A stretch of 64,000 bases of DNA, from positions 62,001 through 126,000 of the forward strand of contig JAWDGP010006598.1 of NCBI GenBank assembly GCA_033675545.1. The letters are read 5' to 3'. The translations under genes and the position numbers were made by a program. The stretch is from Elysia crispata. Lineage: Eukaryota; Mollusca; Gastropoda; Plakobranchidae. The notes beneath the pieces are model-generated. The model did no database searches. It saw only the letters and a list, made by a program, of their open reading frames with translations, and was not told the DNA's origin. Positions 1 through 64,000 of this stretch are shown here, in pieces (position 1 is the stretch's first letter; every line of letters starts with the position of its first letter).

Positions 1-35928
<35,928 letters not shown>

Positions 35929-36350
35929 CTTTTCTTGAAGACTTAAGTTCTTTTTCTTTTTTTGGAATGTAAAGTTTTTTCTCAACTTTGAAAATGGACT
36001 TCAAAGTTTTGAAAGTTATTTTTGATCAAGCAAATCTATTCCTAAAAATGTTGATTTTTTAAAATTATTTTGCATGTTTTAACAAGAGTTCTTTTGGAAT
36101 GATTGCAGAATCACCTTGATATTGTGCTCGCTACCATACCTGCAATATATCTATAAATCAATGATTTTCTACGATTTTGATGTGTTCAGGATTTCACTTT
36201 ACTACATCTACAAAAAAAAACTGCTTTGAGACCATGCTTTTAACAATGATGAAATAATTTTTTTTTTGCTTTTCATATTGCTTTTCCTATGTTACTAATG
36301 TGAAGCTATCATTGTTGTAGAGTTATGAATAAAAACATTGTTATCATTAA
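35929..36350 (+). other. TPR: TPR 3' UTR
   Basis: AT-rich sequence from the stop codon to about 20 bases after the first good AATAAA. The 3' end is inferred from that signal only. Confidence 0.5.
36328..36333 (+). promoter_or_regulatory. TPR: Candidate TPR polyadenylation signal AATAAA
   Basis: First canonical AATAAA after the TPR stop, 400 bases downstream. Another (gaAATAAAat) lies near 36727. Confidence 0.5.
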
Positions 36351-36929
36351 GCTGCTTTGTTACAAGTTTTATATTTTTGTCTTTTATTTGTTGGTGGAGA
36401 TTATGCGAATTGTTGTGGGTTCAAGATATAAAATTCAGAAATCCATTTGGAAATATCTTAAGTTAAGAGAAAAAAAACCAGCCAGCCAGCTATTCTACCT
36501 CCCGATCACTATCAGGTTTTATCTGTTTATATGCGTCATATTCAAGAGAAATAATGTTAAGTGAGGGAACAAAAGATGAATGAAAGAGGAAATCTGGTGG
36601 AATGTACTTTATATACTATCCAATATTCTAAAAAAACTTGATGAACATACTTTGCCAATTTGATTAATTTGGTGCCATTCCATTAGTTTCAAGATATTTT
36701 CTTTAGGGGATGTTTAAGGACTAGAAATAAAATTTTTCCGACCTTGATGCATCAGTAGTAGAATTTGAGTTCCATGACTCAAAGAGCCATTGGCTTGATT
36801 TTGTTGTTACTTATACTTTCATGTTTTGAAAGAAAAGAAAGGTTTGAATTTGAAGGCATTTAGATCTAGGACTGGTCTATACAAAATGTGATTTCAAAAA
36901 CAGTTGTGGTACATAGTTGGAGGTCATGA

Positions 36930-37165
36930 GCTCTACTTCAAGTTGTTAGCATCACAAGCGATAGCATCTGCAAGAAGGCACAATGATGTGAAATTTTAAG
37001 TATAAAAAAAAAGGAAACGTAAAACATGCACATGATAGAACATTTTACAGTAAAATTATCTAGTTCTGCTTAGATCTTCAAAATGCTTCTGATTGTCAAA
37101 AAGAATTCACAACTTCCAACAAAGTGGCACAACTCTGTGAAATCGCTTTCCCTATTATCTACATG
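36930..37165 (+). repeat. Dispersed repeat, copy A
   Basis: Diverged direct match to 53455-53695. Shared blocks in the same order include ATCTGC, ACAATG, TAGATCTTCAAAATGCTT, TCACAACTTCCAA and TTCCCTATTA. Probably two relics of one unidentified mobile element. Confidence 0.7.
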
Positions 37166-37562
37166 TGACTTAATTGTGAACTGACGATTTTAGCTAGATT
37201 CACATTTCTTGAGGCATAAAATATGTTGATAAGAGTTTTTTGATTATCATGTAAATGACAATGATGTGATTTTAGATCTAGAAGATAAATTGGTAAAGGA
37301 TGATTAGGTTGTAAAAGCTGATTTAGTCAGAAAAAGCAGGACTTTTAAAGAAGGTGAAGAGCCTGATTTGGTGCAGTCTTTTAGTTTCATAGGGGTGACA
37401 TAGAGATAATCATTTATATGAACTTAAGCTTTCACAAAATTTGCATTGGTGATGAAATTATTCATGAGTGAGACTTGGAGAGGTTAAACAATTTAGAATT
37501 AACATTCAGGAATTGGGGACTGAATTTGAAAAGAGGTTTCTGTAGAGAAGTTAAAATTATTA

Positions 37563-38532
37563 CAGTGCACTCCTGATATATCAACATAATAAGGGTCCAA
37601 AATTTCTATGTTGATATAAAGATCTCTCTTTTAAATACCCTATTTTTTAATTACACAATATGTACTTTAAACACGCAGTTTTATACTTAAACAGTTAAGG
37701 GGAAGTGATTATTCATGGCTTGTAAACTTTCAGTTACCTTCCTTGTTTTGAAAAATTCAATAAGTACTGTGACTTTCCTTTTGCACACTCACATTCTCTC
37801 CCTCCCCTAGATCTAGATTCAACTAGTGGGCTCTGCAGGCAGTGTTAGCCTAGTCTGGGCTGAATGACTGCATCACTCTCTTGATTGGAGAGGTCACAAC
37901 ACACCTACCACTCAGCCTGGTAGGCTAAGGCCAGTCCCAGCTTAGCTCTGTAGCATCTGGCCTAGCTCGCACCTGACATGCGTGGCCTGTTTTTCGACAC
38001 TGTTGAATAGGCCGTCTGACAGATCTGTGAGCAGGCTGGGCAAGAGAGTGACCCTGCGCAAATAAACAGATTTAAGTCTGTTTGTTTGCACTGTGCGAGC
38101 TAGGCCAGAAGCTACAGAGCTCTGCTGGGACCGGCCTTAGCCCCAGCAATCCCTGTGACACACTGATACACTGCGCTATGGGCCCAGTGGTCACATCATA
38201 GTTCACCCCCTGCCCCTCCCCATCTTTATCATCCCACCACACCTCCAGTCACAGCCACAAAGGGATTACCACTCGCTTGGCGGCCAGCATGAGGCATTCG
38301 AAAAGAGACAAAGACTTGAATGAGATTATCTTGTCACTGGTCCTCTTTTGCCCGCTTATCTTGATGTTATGGGTGATGATATAAGAGAAAAGGAGAGAGA
38401 GATTGTCGATATAGAGAGCTGTAATTACAAACAGCAAACAGCAAACAGAGAGAAAAATTCGGACTTTATATAGTATCTCGATATAAGAAAAACGTCGACA
38501 GAGGCGATGTCGATATAAGTGGTTTGCACTGT
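37563..38532. mobile_element. About 0.97-kb foldback/TIR element (pogo-like ends)
   Basis: Left end ACAGTGCACTCCTGATATATCAACAT pattern, right end complement ACAGTGCAAACCACTTATATCGACAT pattern: 26-base imperfect inverted termini. CAGTG followed by a CTCCTGATATA-type run recalls pogo/Tc1 MITE ends, but the flanks do not show a clean TA duplication. Inner 48-base inverted arms lie at 37925-37972 and 38093-38140. No transposase is visible. Confidence 0.65.
37925..38140. repeat. Inner inverted repeat with 48-base arms
   Basis: Arm 37925-37972 (from CTAAGGCC to CTAGCTCGCAC) matches the complement of 38093-38140 with about four mismatches. The loop is 120 bases and contains a smaller palindrome AAACAGATTTAAGTCTGTTT. 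The segment is clearly GC-richer than its surroundings. Confidence 0.9.
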
Positions 38533-40873
38533 TTTATTATGAGAGATATTTTTTTTATATACCATAGATACTGAAAATGCAAGAGCAAAGACAAAACGAT
38601 TTTGAAAGTGCAGCTTGCACACTATATACTTCAAACAACCCGAGTGTAAAAAGATACCATGTCCAACAAAATGTCTTAAAGATAGGCATCATGACAATTA
38701 AAAGTTGCGGGCAAGTTGAAATTGGCACGTTTTGAATTCTAGGTTAATTCGAAGTCAATCTTAACAATATAAATTCGAAGTCTGCAAACATTTGATTTAT
38801 TCAGTCATCAATTCATCCTTTCTTAAGAGAAAAGCATAGATCATAACTTCAGAGAAGACAACGAAGGGCTTAGTCTGAGAGTGTGAGTTTCACCTATCTA
38901 TACAGACAGCATGCACCTAGTAGGAAGAAGGAAGAAGGCACTGTTAGGTAAGGTTCAGGTGTGCCTTCCTGGATTGAAAAGAACAGCTAGGGTATCTGAA
39001 CCAATCATTTTTGGTTATATCTAATAGTCCATTTGTCATACTTGGAGTTGCCCCATTTTTATTGTGCAATGCATGCTACCTTTGAATAGGTATGGGTAGG
39101 GTGAGATGTGTGGGGGGAAGTTGGGGTCTAGATAGGCATAATATCTACAAGTACAACAATGAATGTTGTTTGCTTATTGTAAATGCTTTGAAAACTCGTC
39201 CTTTGAGGGATCAAAGAGACAACCACTCTTCAAACAAACTGTCAACTCATCGATGAAAGAGATAGCAATATTGACCCAAAGTTGATTTTTATAGATGGCA
39301 TGAATTTGATGAGAATCCATTTTTGATTGTAAGTACTGTACTGTGTTAGTTTTTAAAGAGAAATACTGATACTTGACCTGAATTCTCTCCCCTTAATAAC
39401 CCATGAAAGTTTTTTCTATTTCTTAAGGATATTGCACTTGCATTTGAGGCATATCTCAAGGATTCTATATCCTAGTATATGTACTTCACTTCTTACAGGT
39501 ATAGCCATTATTTCTCTGAAATGCCTAGATAGTATGCAGCCTGTCTGCTGTCTCACAGCTTGAAATTTGGTGATTTCTCAGTGGCGTCAATTCACATTGC
39601 TGCTGTTTGTTCATGTTTTAATCTACTCATCCCTCTTTTCCATATATTTTCATCCTTTAAATTCATAACCATCAGGAGTTTCTATCTATAGGCTTTGTGT
39701 CAACAGTAAATGTTGCAAGATAAGTCACTTGATTAAAAAATTAATGCAATAACTTCAAATTACAATTTAGAAGTCAGTTTTTGATCCTGCCCTGTTTAAA
39801 ATAAAAGCAAAAAAAAACAAAACATGCACACATTTCGAAGAATTTTCCACAAATTCAGCTGAGAATTTTTTTTTTATATTTCTTCTAAAGAGAGAGACAG
39901 ACAGATAGACCAAGAGATATGGAGAAGGGAGGGAAGGCAATAAAAGATTGTTTTAGGGACATCTGAAATAGAAGAAGGGTTTCTTGATGAACATCTTCCC
40001 AATAACCTTTCTTACTTTGATATTCTATGGTATCCTGATCATATTGCCTGCTTTTGAAAGAAATTTACATAACTTAATAATACTTTTCTCTTCTTTTTTT
40101 TTTGTCAGAATTCTCTGTAAAAAAAAATATACCTTCTTTTGACTACACACACTTAGCTATCTTAAAATTAAATCAACTATATAGTATTGGTAACACACAA
40201 GCAGTGAGCACTATGGAGAAAAATATAATAACAGATGGATAGTGGACTTAAACTAAAGTTGGGCAAAGTGCCTGAAGTAATTATGAAGATGACATCTCAA
40301 AAAGCATAGACGTTAGTTTGAAAAATAGTATACAATTTAATTTCATTCATGAGTTCCCTATAACTTTAAGTGAAGTCTAATTATATCATTAAATTAAATG
40401 ACATGAAGAAGATAATACAACAAAAGGTGAAAAAAAGAAAAAAGTTGCATACAATTATAAAACTGTGTATAAGGCTAAGCTCATTCATAAATGCACAAAT
40501 AATGGTAAACAGTCTCAATTCACACATCTCTGATTGGTCCAATTGTAAGGCATCAATAAAATCAACCCGGATTCGATTCAAAATTATCACAATAACTGCA
40601 CCACTTAAACTATCCTGATAAAAAAATCTGTGATATCAATATCAACTTACCGTACATTTATCTTATAGCAAAATCACACACCAAAAAAAATTTCTTTTGG
40701 TCCACAAACTCAAGTTTCTATCTGTCTAAATTTCATTGTACATATTTAATAAGTTAAAATGAAATGTTTGACACAAAAAACAAGCAATGTTACGCAAAAC
40801 TGCCCTTGCTTTTATGAGGGTAGCCAACCACATTAAAGCTACAGCATTAAGTCTAATTAGTTTTGCAAATAAT

Positions 40874-40883
40874 TTTATTTATT
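40874..40883 (-). promoter_or_regulatory. HADHA: Candidate HADHA polyadenylation signal
   Basis: On the - strand this reads overlapping AATAAATAAA, about 765 bases after the HADHA stop. There may be a nearer non-canonical signal. Confidence 0.3.
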
Positions 40884-41646
40884 AAATTTAAAACTATCAA
40901 AGATCTTCCTAGGAAAGTTTTGTAAGGCTGTCCAAGTGCAACTTATACTTTTTGAAGTTGCATATCCATCTGATTTTGTCTAGCAAACTCACATTTAGGT
41001 CTTCTTTTAGTCTTTACAGAGGAAAAATAAATAGTAAAATTACAAATTCAAACTTGGTAAATTGGAAAATCAGGATGTGATAGTTGTGGGTAAAGTTGAG
41101 CTGTAAAAAAAAACATACTGAGTTGAGCATAAAGAAATGAAAACCCATAATTTCAATAGCCATAAAGCATTTCTTTTGGTAATTATTTAAAACTTTTTCT
41201 GCACAAATTAAGAAATAACTTTAGGCATGAAAAAAAAAAAAGTTGCATTGAAGTTTTGCTAATTGTTGACATATCACTTTGCAGGAATATAATTTTCACA
41301 CTCACTTTTGTATTAGCATGTTACATCCATCCACTGTACCAGTTATTTAGCAGTCATGGCAACTTTCTTTCCGATACAAACTTAGTAAGATAAAGAATGA
41401 TTTCATAAATCAACTTCCTGATTTACGCAACCAGAGGTAGAAAAAAGAAATTAGATCTCTTATAAAGAGCAAAGGAACCAAGCTGACTTCTGCACATGTT
41501 CATGAGCTAGTGGTCTTATTGTGTGCTAATCCAATTTGAGGGGCACACATAGACACCATAAGCCAACGATCCTTACTATCACAACAACGGAAAAAAATTT
41601 ATATAAAAAGATACACTTCAGTCTCACACAAACGAATTGTCATGAA

Positions 41647-59491
<17,845 letters not shown>

Positions 59492-60060
59492 TTATCTGTT
59501 TGTACTTTGAATCAGTTTAGACCGAATTTTAATGTTTTGTTTTTTGTTCTTGAATATTGTCTAGATTAAATGTTTGGAAAGCCTTAACCAGCCCTAGATT
59601 GTACCATCATACAGCTGTGGCCGGCTAGCAATGAAATTTAGCTGGGTAGAGTTAATGGTTCAGGTCGATATATCGAGATCGAGAACATTGAGGGTTAGCA
59701 ATGGAGGCATGAAAAACACTTATCTAGTTATTGGTTAGCAAAGCAAATTTTGATACTGGTGGTCCCACGATGTGCGCTCGATTGTACCTTATAAATATAT
59801 AATTATCTTTGTTCTAAGAATTCTTGCAAAGTGATTTGATGTCAACCTGTTCGATCAATGTCTAAACTGGGCATTTAGTCATGTAGCATTAGAAAAAAAA
59901 ATACTCACATCATTTACCTGAAACAGACTGAGCTTCATTATTTTCGTTTCTTGCGCTTGTAACCCGAGTTTGATTACTTTTTCTTCTTTTTGCAACTCAT
60001 TTTGAATCCTTAAATGATGGAAGTGTAGTAGCAACAGCAGTAGTAGAACCAGTATACGTT
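59492..60060 (-). promoter_or_regulatory. HADHA: Region upstream of HADHA start (probable 5' UTR/proximal promoter)
   Basis: AT-rich upstream sequence. A possible 5' UTR splice acceptor (ACAAACAG) lies four bases before the ATG. A GTCTGTTTCAG|GTAAAT donor-like site at about 59920 on the - strand could end a non-coding exon. No TATA box is chosen. Confidence 0.3.
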
Positions 60061-60560
60061 GCAACAGCAACTAATTAGCCATGTTTCGCAGATTGAGTTA
60101 CGTACCGTAAGCATAAGTCATAACGTAACAAACACGTGGTTTCCCTAGTGACGTGTTTACATCGGAAGCCGCAAGCGAGCGTTAGGCCTGGTCAGTCTGG
60201 TCAGCTGTTTAGATCAGTGAAATCTGCTGCTGCTGGTAAAACTGTCTCGGATCAAGTGACTGTTATGTAATGTAACTGTGTGAGCATGCAGTGGAAACAC
60301 ACTCTACACAGTGCGCTTGCACCTGGTCCACGCTAATACTTAGTACCGGTAGCATTAGAGCATCGCTGGCAGTCTTCATGTAACCCTTACATAACAGTTA
60401 CGTTCTCGGTGAGAGGGCTAGCATGTTTGCGAAAAGCGATTATGCTACGTACCGCTGGGTTGGAGGAGATTATGCAAATGATGTCGATCAGTCTAAAAAT
60501 ATTACGTCGTGGTCTAGCTTAGGGCCCGCAAGCTTTTCCTGCGAAACCTCGGAAATGAAG
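60060..60560. promoter_or_regulatory. CpG-richer promoter-like block
   Basis: CpG dinucleotides are conspicuously denser than elsewhere in the window. A TGACGTGT (CRE-like) and a CATCGGAAGCCG (ETS-like) site lie near 60150-60170. It may serve HADHA, a divergent gene, or both. Confidence 0.35.
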
Positions 60561-60644
60561 GCAGCAGCAGCAGCAATTAAAAAAAAAATAAAATTCCAAC
60601 ACCCAGAAGTGATTGTTTTCTTGGTTCAGAGATTGTACAATTAA
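60423..60644 (+). CDS. Hypothetical 73-residue frame in the CpG-rich block
   Basis: ATG-initiated frame MFAKSDYATYRWVGGDYAND... with a five-Ala run (GCAGCA codons), ending TAA. I do not recognise it. It might be a first exon or chance. A strong GTAAGT donor lies at about 60692, but after the stop. Low support. Confidence 0.15.
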   Translation: MFAKSDYATYRWVGGDYANDVDQSKNITSWSSLGPASFSCETSEMKAAAAAIKKKIKFQHPEVIVFLVQRLYN

Positions 60645-61689
60645 AAAGTAAACTTTTTATACAACTCTCATGATCAACTTTAACACAATAGGTAAGTTGG
60701 TGTTTATTCAAGATCGCATTTTATAGGGCGAGAATCAGGAGTTCAAATAAAATTTGTCGTCATCCGTCCAGTAAACATACATGATTAATTAGAAATGGAA
60801 GTAGTGATAAACATTGACCAAAGAGAATAAAACAAGGCCCCAGGCGACAGGCTAATCTGAGTCTAAGTTGTCGGGGTCATGTCGCGCTCGCTGAAATGTT
60901 CGATAAAAACTGTAGAATCACATTCATGTTTCTGTAAATCATCTTGAGCCAACGACACTCAAAGCGCTGCTTAGAGCTTGCAGTTCCAGTGGAGTAGAGT
61001 CACTAAGAGACGGACATGGTCACTTTATTGTAAAAACATGGCCAATTCATTTCTCTCTGTTGAATTGATGTCTCACAAACTAAAGAATAGACTTTGACGC
61101 ATTTACTCGAAAATAAAAATTAATGTGCATGTAAATTTTAGGATTTTTTCCATGGAAGTCATTAATCTCTTGTTCCTTTGTGTATTCAATTTTGACGGTG
61201 TGTGATGGTGCAGAAGTGGATTCGTGTTGTTTCATCTCGGGCCGCTACGGAAACATCGCAATAAAACAGTAAAATGAAGCGTGCGGTTATTTAAGCACAG
61301 ATTATAAGAAAATGCTTGTTCTGACACTGAGGTTGTATTCGCAAATAATAAAACCACAATTCAAACATATTTTCACTTAAGATTCTCCATACCCTAGTTT
61401 AAGATAAGTGATGTTCACGAAATGAACTTGGGTGACCATGCGTATTTGATGGCTATGATTACTGCGATTATTTTGGTTGAGGATCAGAAGATTTGTTTTC
61501 TTACTTTGTCAATAGTAATCATTCTTCTCCTCCTCCTCCTCCTCGACGTCGTTTTGTCGTGTTGACAATGCTTAGAACCTTCTTTGGCGAAAGTGTTCGC
61601 TATTTTGTTTCTGGATATGTCACAGTGAGATAGAATCCGCTAGAGGACAACAGTAAAGTTATTGTAAAGTGAGGCCACGGCTGTGATCA
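60645..61689. other. Unannotated stretch
   Basis: AT-rich with moderate CpG. Only a short CTC trinucleotide run (61524-61543) is recognisable. Confidence 0.7.
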
Positions 61690-62345
61690 GATCATTTAAG
61701 GAATTGTCTTCTTTGTCTCTGCCATTCAAGGCCAGCAGCACTGACTTTGCAACACTCTAAAAGCCACCCTTTATGCTCAGTGCAGTTATTTTTAATGCGA
61801 TACTCCTTTATTGCCCCTGCTTCTGCTCTAAATTGCTGGTGTAAACGCCTGTTGGAATGTAGTGTCATTTCCACCTGGAAATTGGATGTATATTCCTGCT
61901 CCACCATTTTGGATGGCTTCATCAGCTGAGCCGTCGGTATATACATGTATCCATGATTCCTGCGCGTAGTTCAAGTGGATGAGTTCCAGAGCAAGCAACT
62001 TTTTCTCTGAGTCATTCCGTGTGTCTTTCTTCTGAATTCCTGGTATGTCGCAGTATATATTTAGCCTTTTGGAGAGACACATTGGGTTTTGTAGTGCATA
62101 AGGGTATCGGATGTATTTCTTGCCCATTCAGCATTTCGTTTTATCTATCCAGTGCCCTTGTTTGGTGAAAAAAGCTGCCTCTTTTTAATCTGCTTCTGTT
62201 GAGTTGCACCATCCTTTCATCCATAGGGTGATTATGCAGTCTCTTAAACTTGGCTGATTGTATGAGGACTTTAGTGTCTTTTCTACTGTCCATGAATTCC
62301 AGCCCTGTTGTTGTCTCTAGTGCTTGTATTGCGTGGAGCGCATGG
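61690..62345 (-). pseudogene. Broken LINE (non-LTR retrotransposon) RT-tail and RNase H remnant
   Basis: Read on the - strand, three frames in succession carry pieces of one polyprotein. First, KVLIQSAKFKRLHNHPMDER and RLKRGSFFHQTRALD, the region after reverse transcriptase in mollusc-type LINEs (about 62290-62150). Then YTDGSADEAIQNGGAG, the first RNase H catalytic motif, with its Asp codon near 61935. Then FRAEAGAIKE, the second RNase H motif, near 61832 in another frame. At least one in-frame stop and two frame changes show that it is dead. The RT core is absent. Confidence 0.75.
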
Positions 62346-63181
62346 ACCAGTGATTATTCTAGCTTGGTAAATTCAAGATACGGAGTAAACGAATTTACAC
62401 GAATTTTAGGATGAAGATGTTCATAAAAGAATATAACTTAATATGATCATTTCTGATCGTAAACCCTCTTTAGAGAGGCAGCTGATTGGGACGGCAATTA
62501 GACTAGTGCTCACAGCGTCTGTTCAGACTTGGAGGCAATGGCCAAGTAAACTGCATTGCACCCTCTATACATTTCATAAAGGATATATGAGAATCCAGCC
62601 AAGTCAATACTAGAGATTATCTTAGGCCAGGATTGAGTTGCAATACCTCAGCATTGTCATAGATTATCGGGTAGCATTAATCTATTGTCAATCTTCAAAC
62701 GTCTACCAACTCTCACTTCTCACCTGTATAGCTCGGCATCATATCTGACTCTTTTGTGACAAACTCTCAGGGTTGGACCTTCAAATATTAAACATTCTTA
62801 CTCTTAGCAAGTCCAGAAACTTTTCAAGTAATAAAAAGCAACAAATTGAAAAATTGGAAACCCGAAACTTGGAACTGTCACAAGATATGTGAAAAAAATT
62901 TGAAAAGAAGTTGAAAATAATGATGGTCACTAGATCTGCTCTCGTTACCCTAAAATTTTCTGTTTCTCTGGCAAGCGTCGGTATGCGTGCGATTATGCTA
63001 GTTGTCTTTGAATCCTATGCGATAATCACCATTCACTTCTAAAGATCAAAATTATTGAACGATTCATGTATTAAAAAATAGACATGGCAGGTCGTGGGTC
63101 GAAGCAACTATGAAACCGTTTAGTTTAAATTCCCTAACATATGGTATCCTTTGTGCACCAATTCTAATAATTTGTGTAAGT
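62346..63181. other. Unannotated stretch
   Basis: AT-rich, no coding or repeat structure recognised. Confidence 0.7.
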
Positions 63182-63953
63182 CTCCATCAACTCAATGCTG
63201 GTCAGCCCCCATTCACTCAGTGCTGACCAGCCTCCATCCACTCAGTGATGATCAGCCTCCATCCACTCAATATTGATCAGTCCCCATCCACTCATTGCTG
63301 ACCAGCCTCCATCCACTGGGTGGTGATCAGCCCCCATCCACTCAATGGTGATCAGCCCCCATCCACTGGGTGGTGATCAGCCCCTATCCACTCAGTGGTG
63401 ATCAGCCTCTATCCACTCAGTGGTGATCAGCCCCCATCCACTCAGTGGTGATCAGTCCCCATCCACTCAGTGCTGATCAGCCCCCATGTACTCAGTGCTG
63501 ATCACCCCCCATCCACTCAGTGCTGATCAGCCCCCATCCACTCAGTGGTGATCAGCCCCCATCCACTCAGTGCTGATCAGCCCCCATCCACTCAGTGGTG
63601 ATCAGCCCCCATCCACTCAGTGCTGATCAGCCCCCATCCACTCAGTGGTGATCAGCCCCCATCCACTCAGTGGTGATTAGCCTCCATCCACTCAGTAGTG
63701 ATCAGCCCCTATCCACTCAGTGGTGATCAGCCCCCATCCACTCAGTGGTGATCAGCCCACATCCACTCAGTGGTGATTAGCCTCCATCCACTCAGTAGTG
63801 ATCAGCCCACATCCACTCAGTGCTGATCAGTCCCCATCCACTCAGTGCTGATCAGCCCCCATCCACTCAGTGCTGATCAGCCTCTATCCACTCAGTGGTG
63901 ATCAGCCTCCATCCACTCAGTGATGATCAGCCTCCATCCACTCAGTGGTGATC
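63182..63953 (+). repeat. 25-bp minisatellite, about 31 copies
   Basis: Consensus GATCAGCCCCCATCCACTCA then GTGGT or GTGCT, unit 25 bases. Most units contain TGATCA. Copies are diverged at the left edge and homogenised in the middle. It ends abruptly at GATCACTTAGCC. Confidence 0.97.
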
Positions 63954-64000
63954 ACTTAGCCTACCTTACAATTACAACTCTGAAACTTTTACATTATCGC

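Larger units (their letters stand above)
36351..40870. other. Intergenic region between the convergent TPR and HADHA 3' ends
   Basis: Contains dispersed repeat copy A (36930-37165) and the foldback element (37563-38532). From 38540 to 40870 it is AT-rich without any open frame or structure I can support. Confidence 0.75.

Noticed and set aside
59879..60070. Leu-rich - strand frame (signal-peptide-like) as HADHA exon 1
   Set aside because: No ATG in the leader, and its donor phase does not join exon 2 in frame. The exon at 59434-59491 fits perfectly.
60081..60106. A definite HADHB first exon on the + strand
   Set aside because: Only nine codons and a donor. No thiolase-coding sequence is seen in the remaining 3.9 kb, so it is kept as a hypothesis, not annotated.
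63182..63953. CRISPR array
   Set aside because: Units are contiguous 25-bp repeats with no unique spacers, in a eukaryotic genome. It is a minisatellite.

Overview
This is an intron-rich, AT-rich animal nuclear sequence with two conserved protein-coding genes arranged tail to tail. The host is most likely a lophotrochozoan, plausibly a gastropod mollusc. I base that on general gene structure, a tRNA-derived SINE with a TTTAC tail, recurrent AGATCT/TCTAGA palindromes in introns and a LINE RNase H fragment of a type I associate with molluscs. No species-level marker is visible, so treat it as a leaning.

Region 1-35928 (+ strand) is the 3' part of TPR, the nuclear-basket nucleoporin. I assembled 33 exons whose phases join without a break into 1435 codons plus TAA. 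About the first half is a charged coiled coil. It is followed by a Ser/Thr/Pro/Gln-rich tail with a bipartite basic cluster, an acidic tract next to a SUMO-interaction-like motif, and an Arg/Gly-rich C-terminus. The gene starts left of the window. Its introns hold most of the repeats: a 196-bp tandem array and transposon-like debris (intron 6), a SINE (intron 8), two long CT microsatellites (intron 15), a 22/45-bp minisatellite inside a 2-kb segment with inverted ends (intron 17), and a 2.26-kb TIR transposon with target duplication (intron 20).

Region about 36350-40870 is intergenic. It holds one copy of a diverged dispersed repeat and a roughly 1-kb foldback/TIR element with 48-bp inner inverted arms.

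Region 41647-59491 (- strand) is a complete HADHA gene, the alpha subunit of the mitochondrial trifunctional enzyme. It has 23 coding exons and 761 codons plus TAA, close to the 763 residues of the human protein. The first coding exon lies about 2.2 kb upstream of exon 2 and encodes a classic Arg-rich mitochondrial presequence. Catalytic residues of both the enoyl-CoA hydratase and hydroxyacyl-CoA dehydrogenase halves are present.

Region 59500-64000 has a CpG-richer, promoter-like block (60060-60560) with weak hints of a divergent gene. It also has a broken LINE RNase H/RT tail on the - strand (61690-62345) and a large 25-bp minisatellite (63182-63953) carrying TGATCA in most units.

The two genes are not functionally linked: one is nuclear-pore structure, the other mitochondrial fatty-acid beta-oxidation. 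I found no previously undescribed enzyme system. The most unusual items are the repeat and transposon structures and a set of small, phase-symmetric, heptad-sized exons in the TPR coiled coil.
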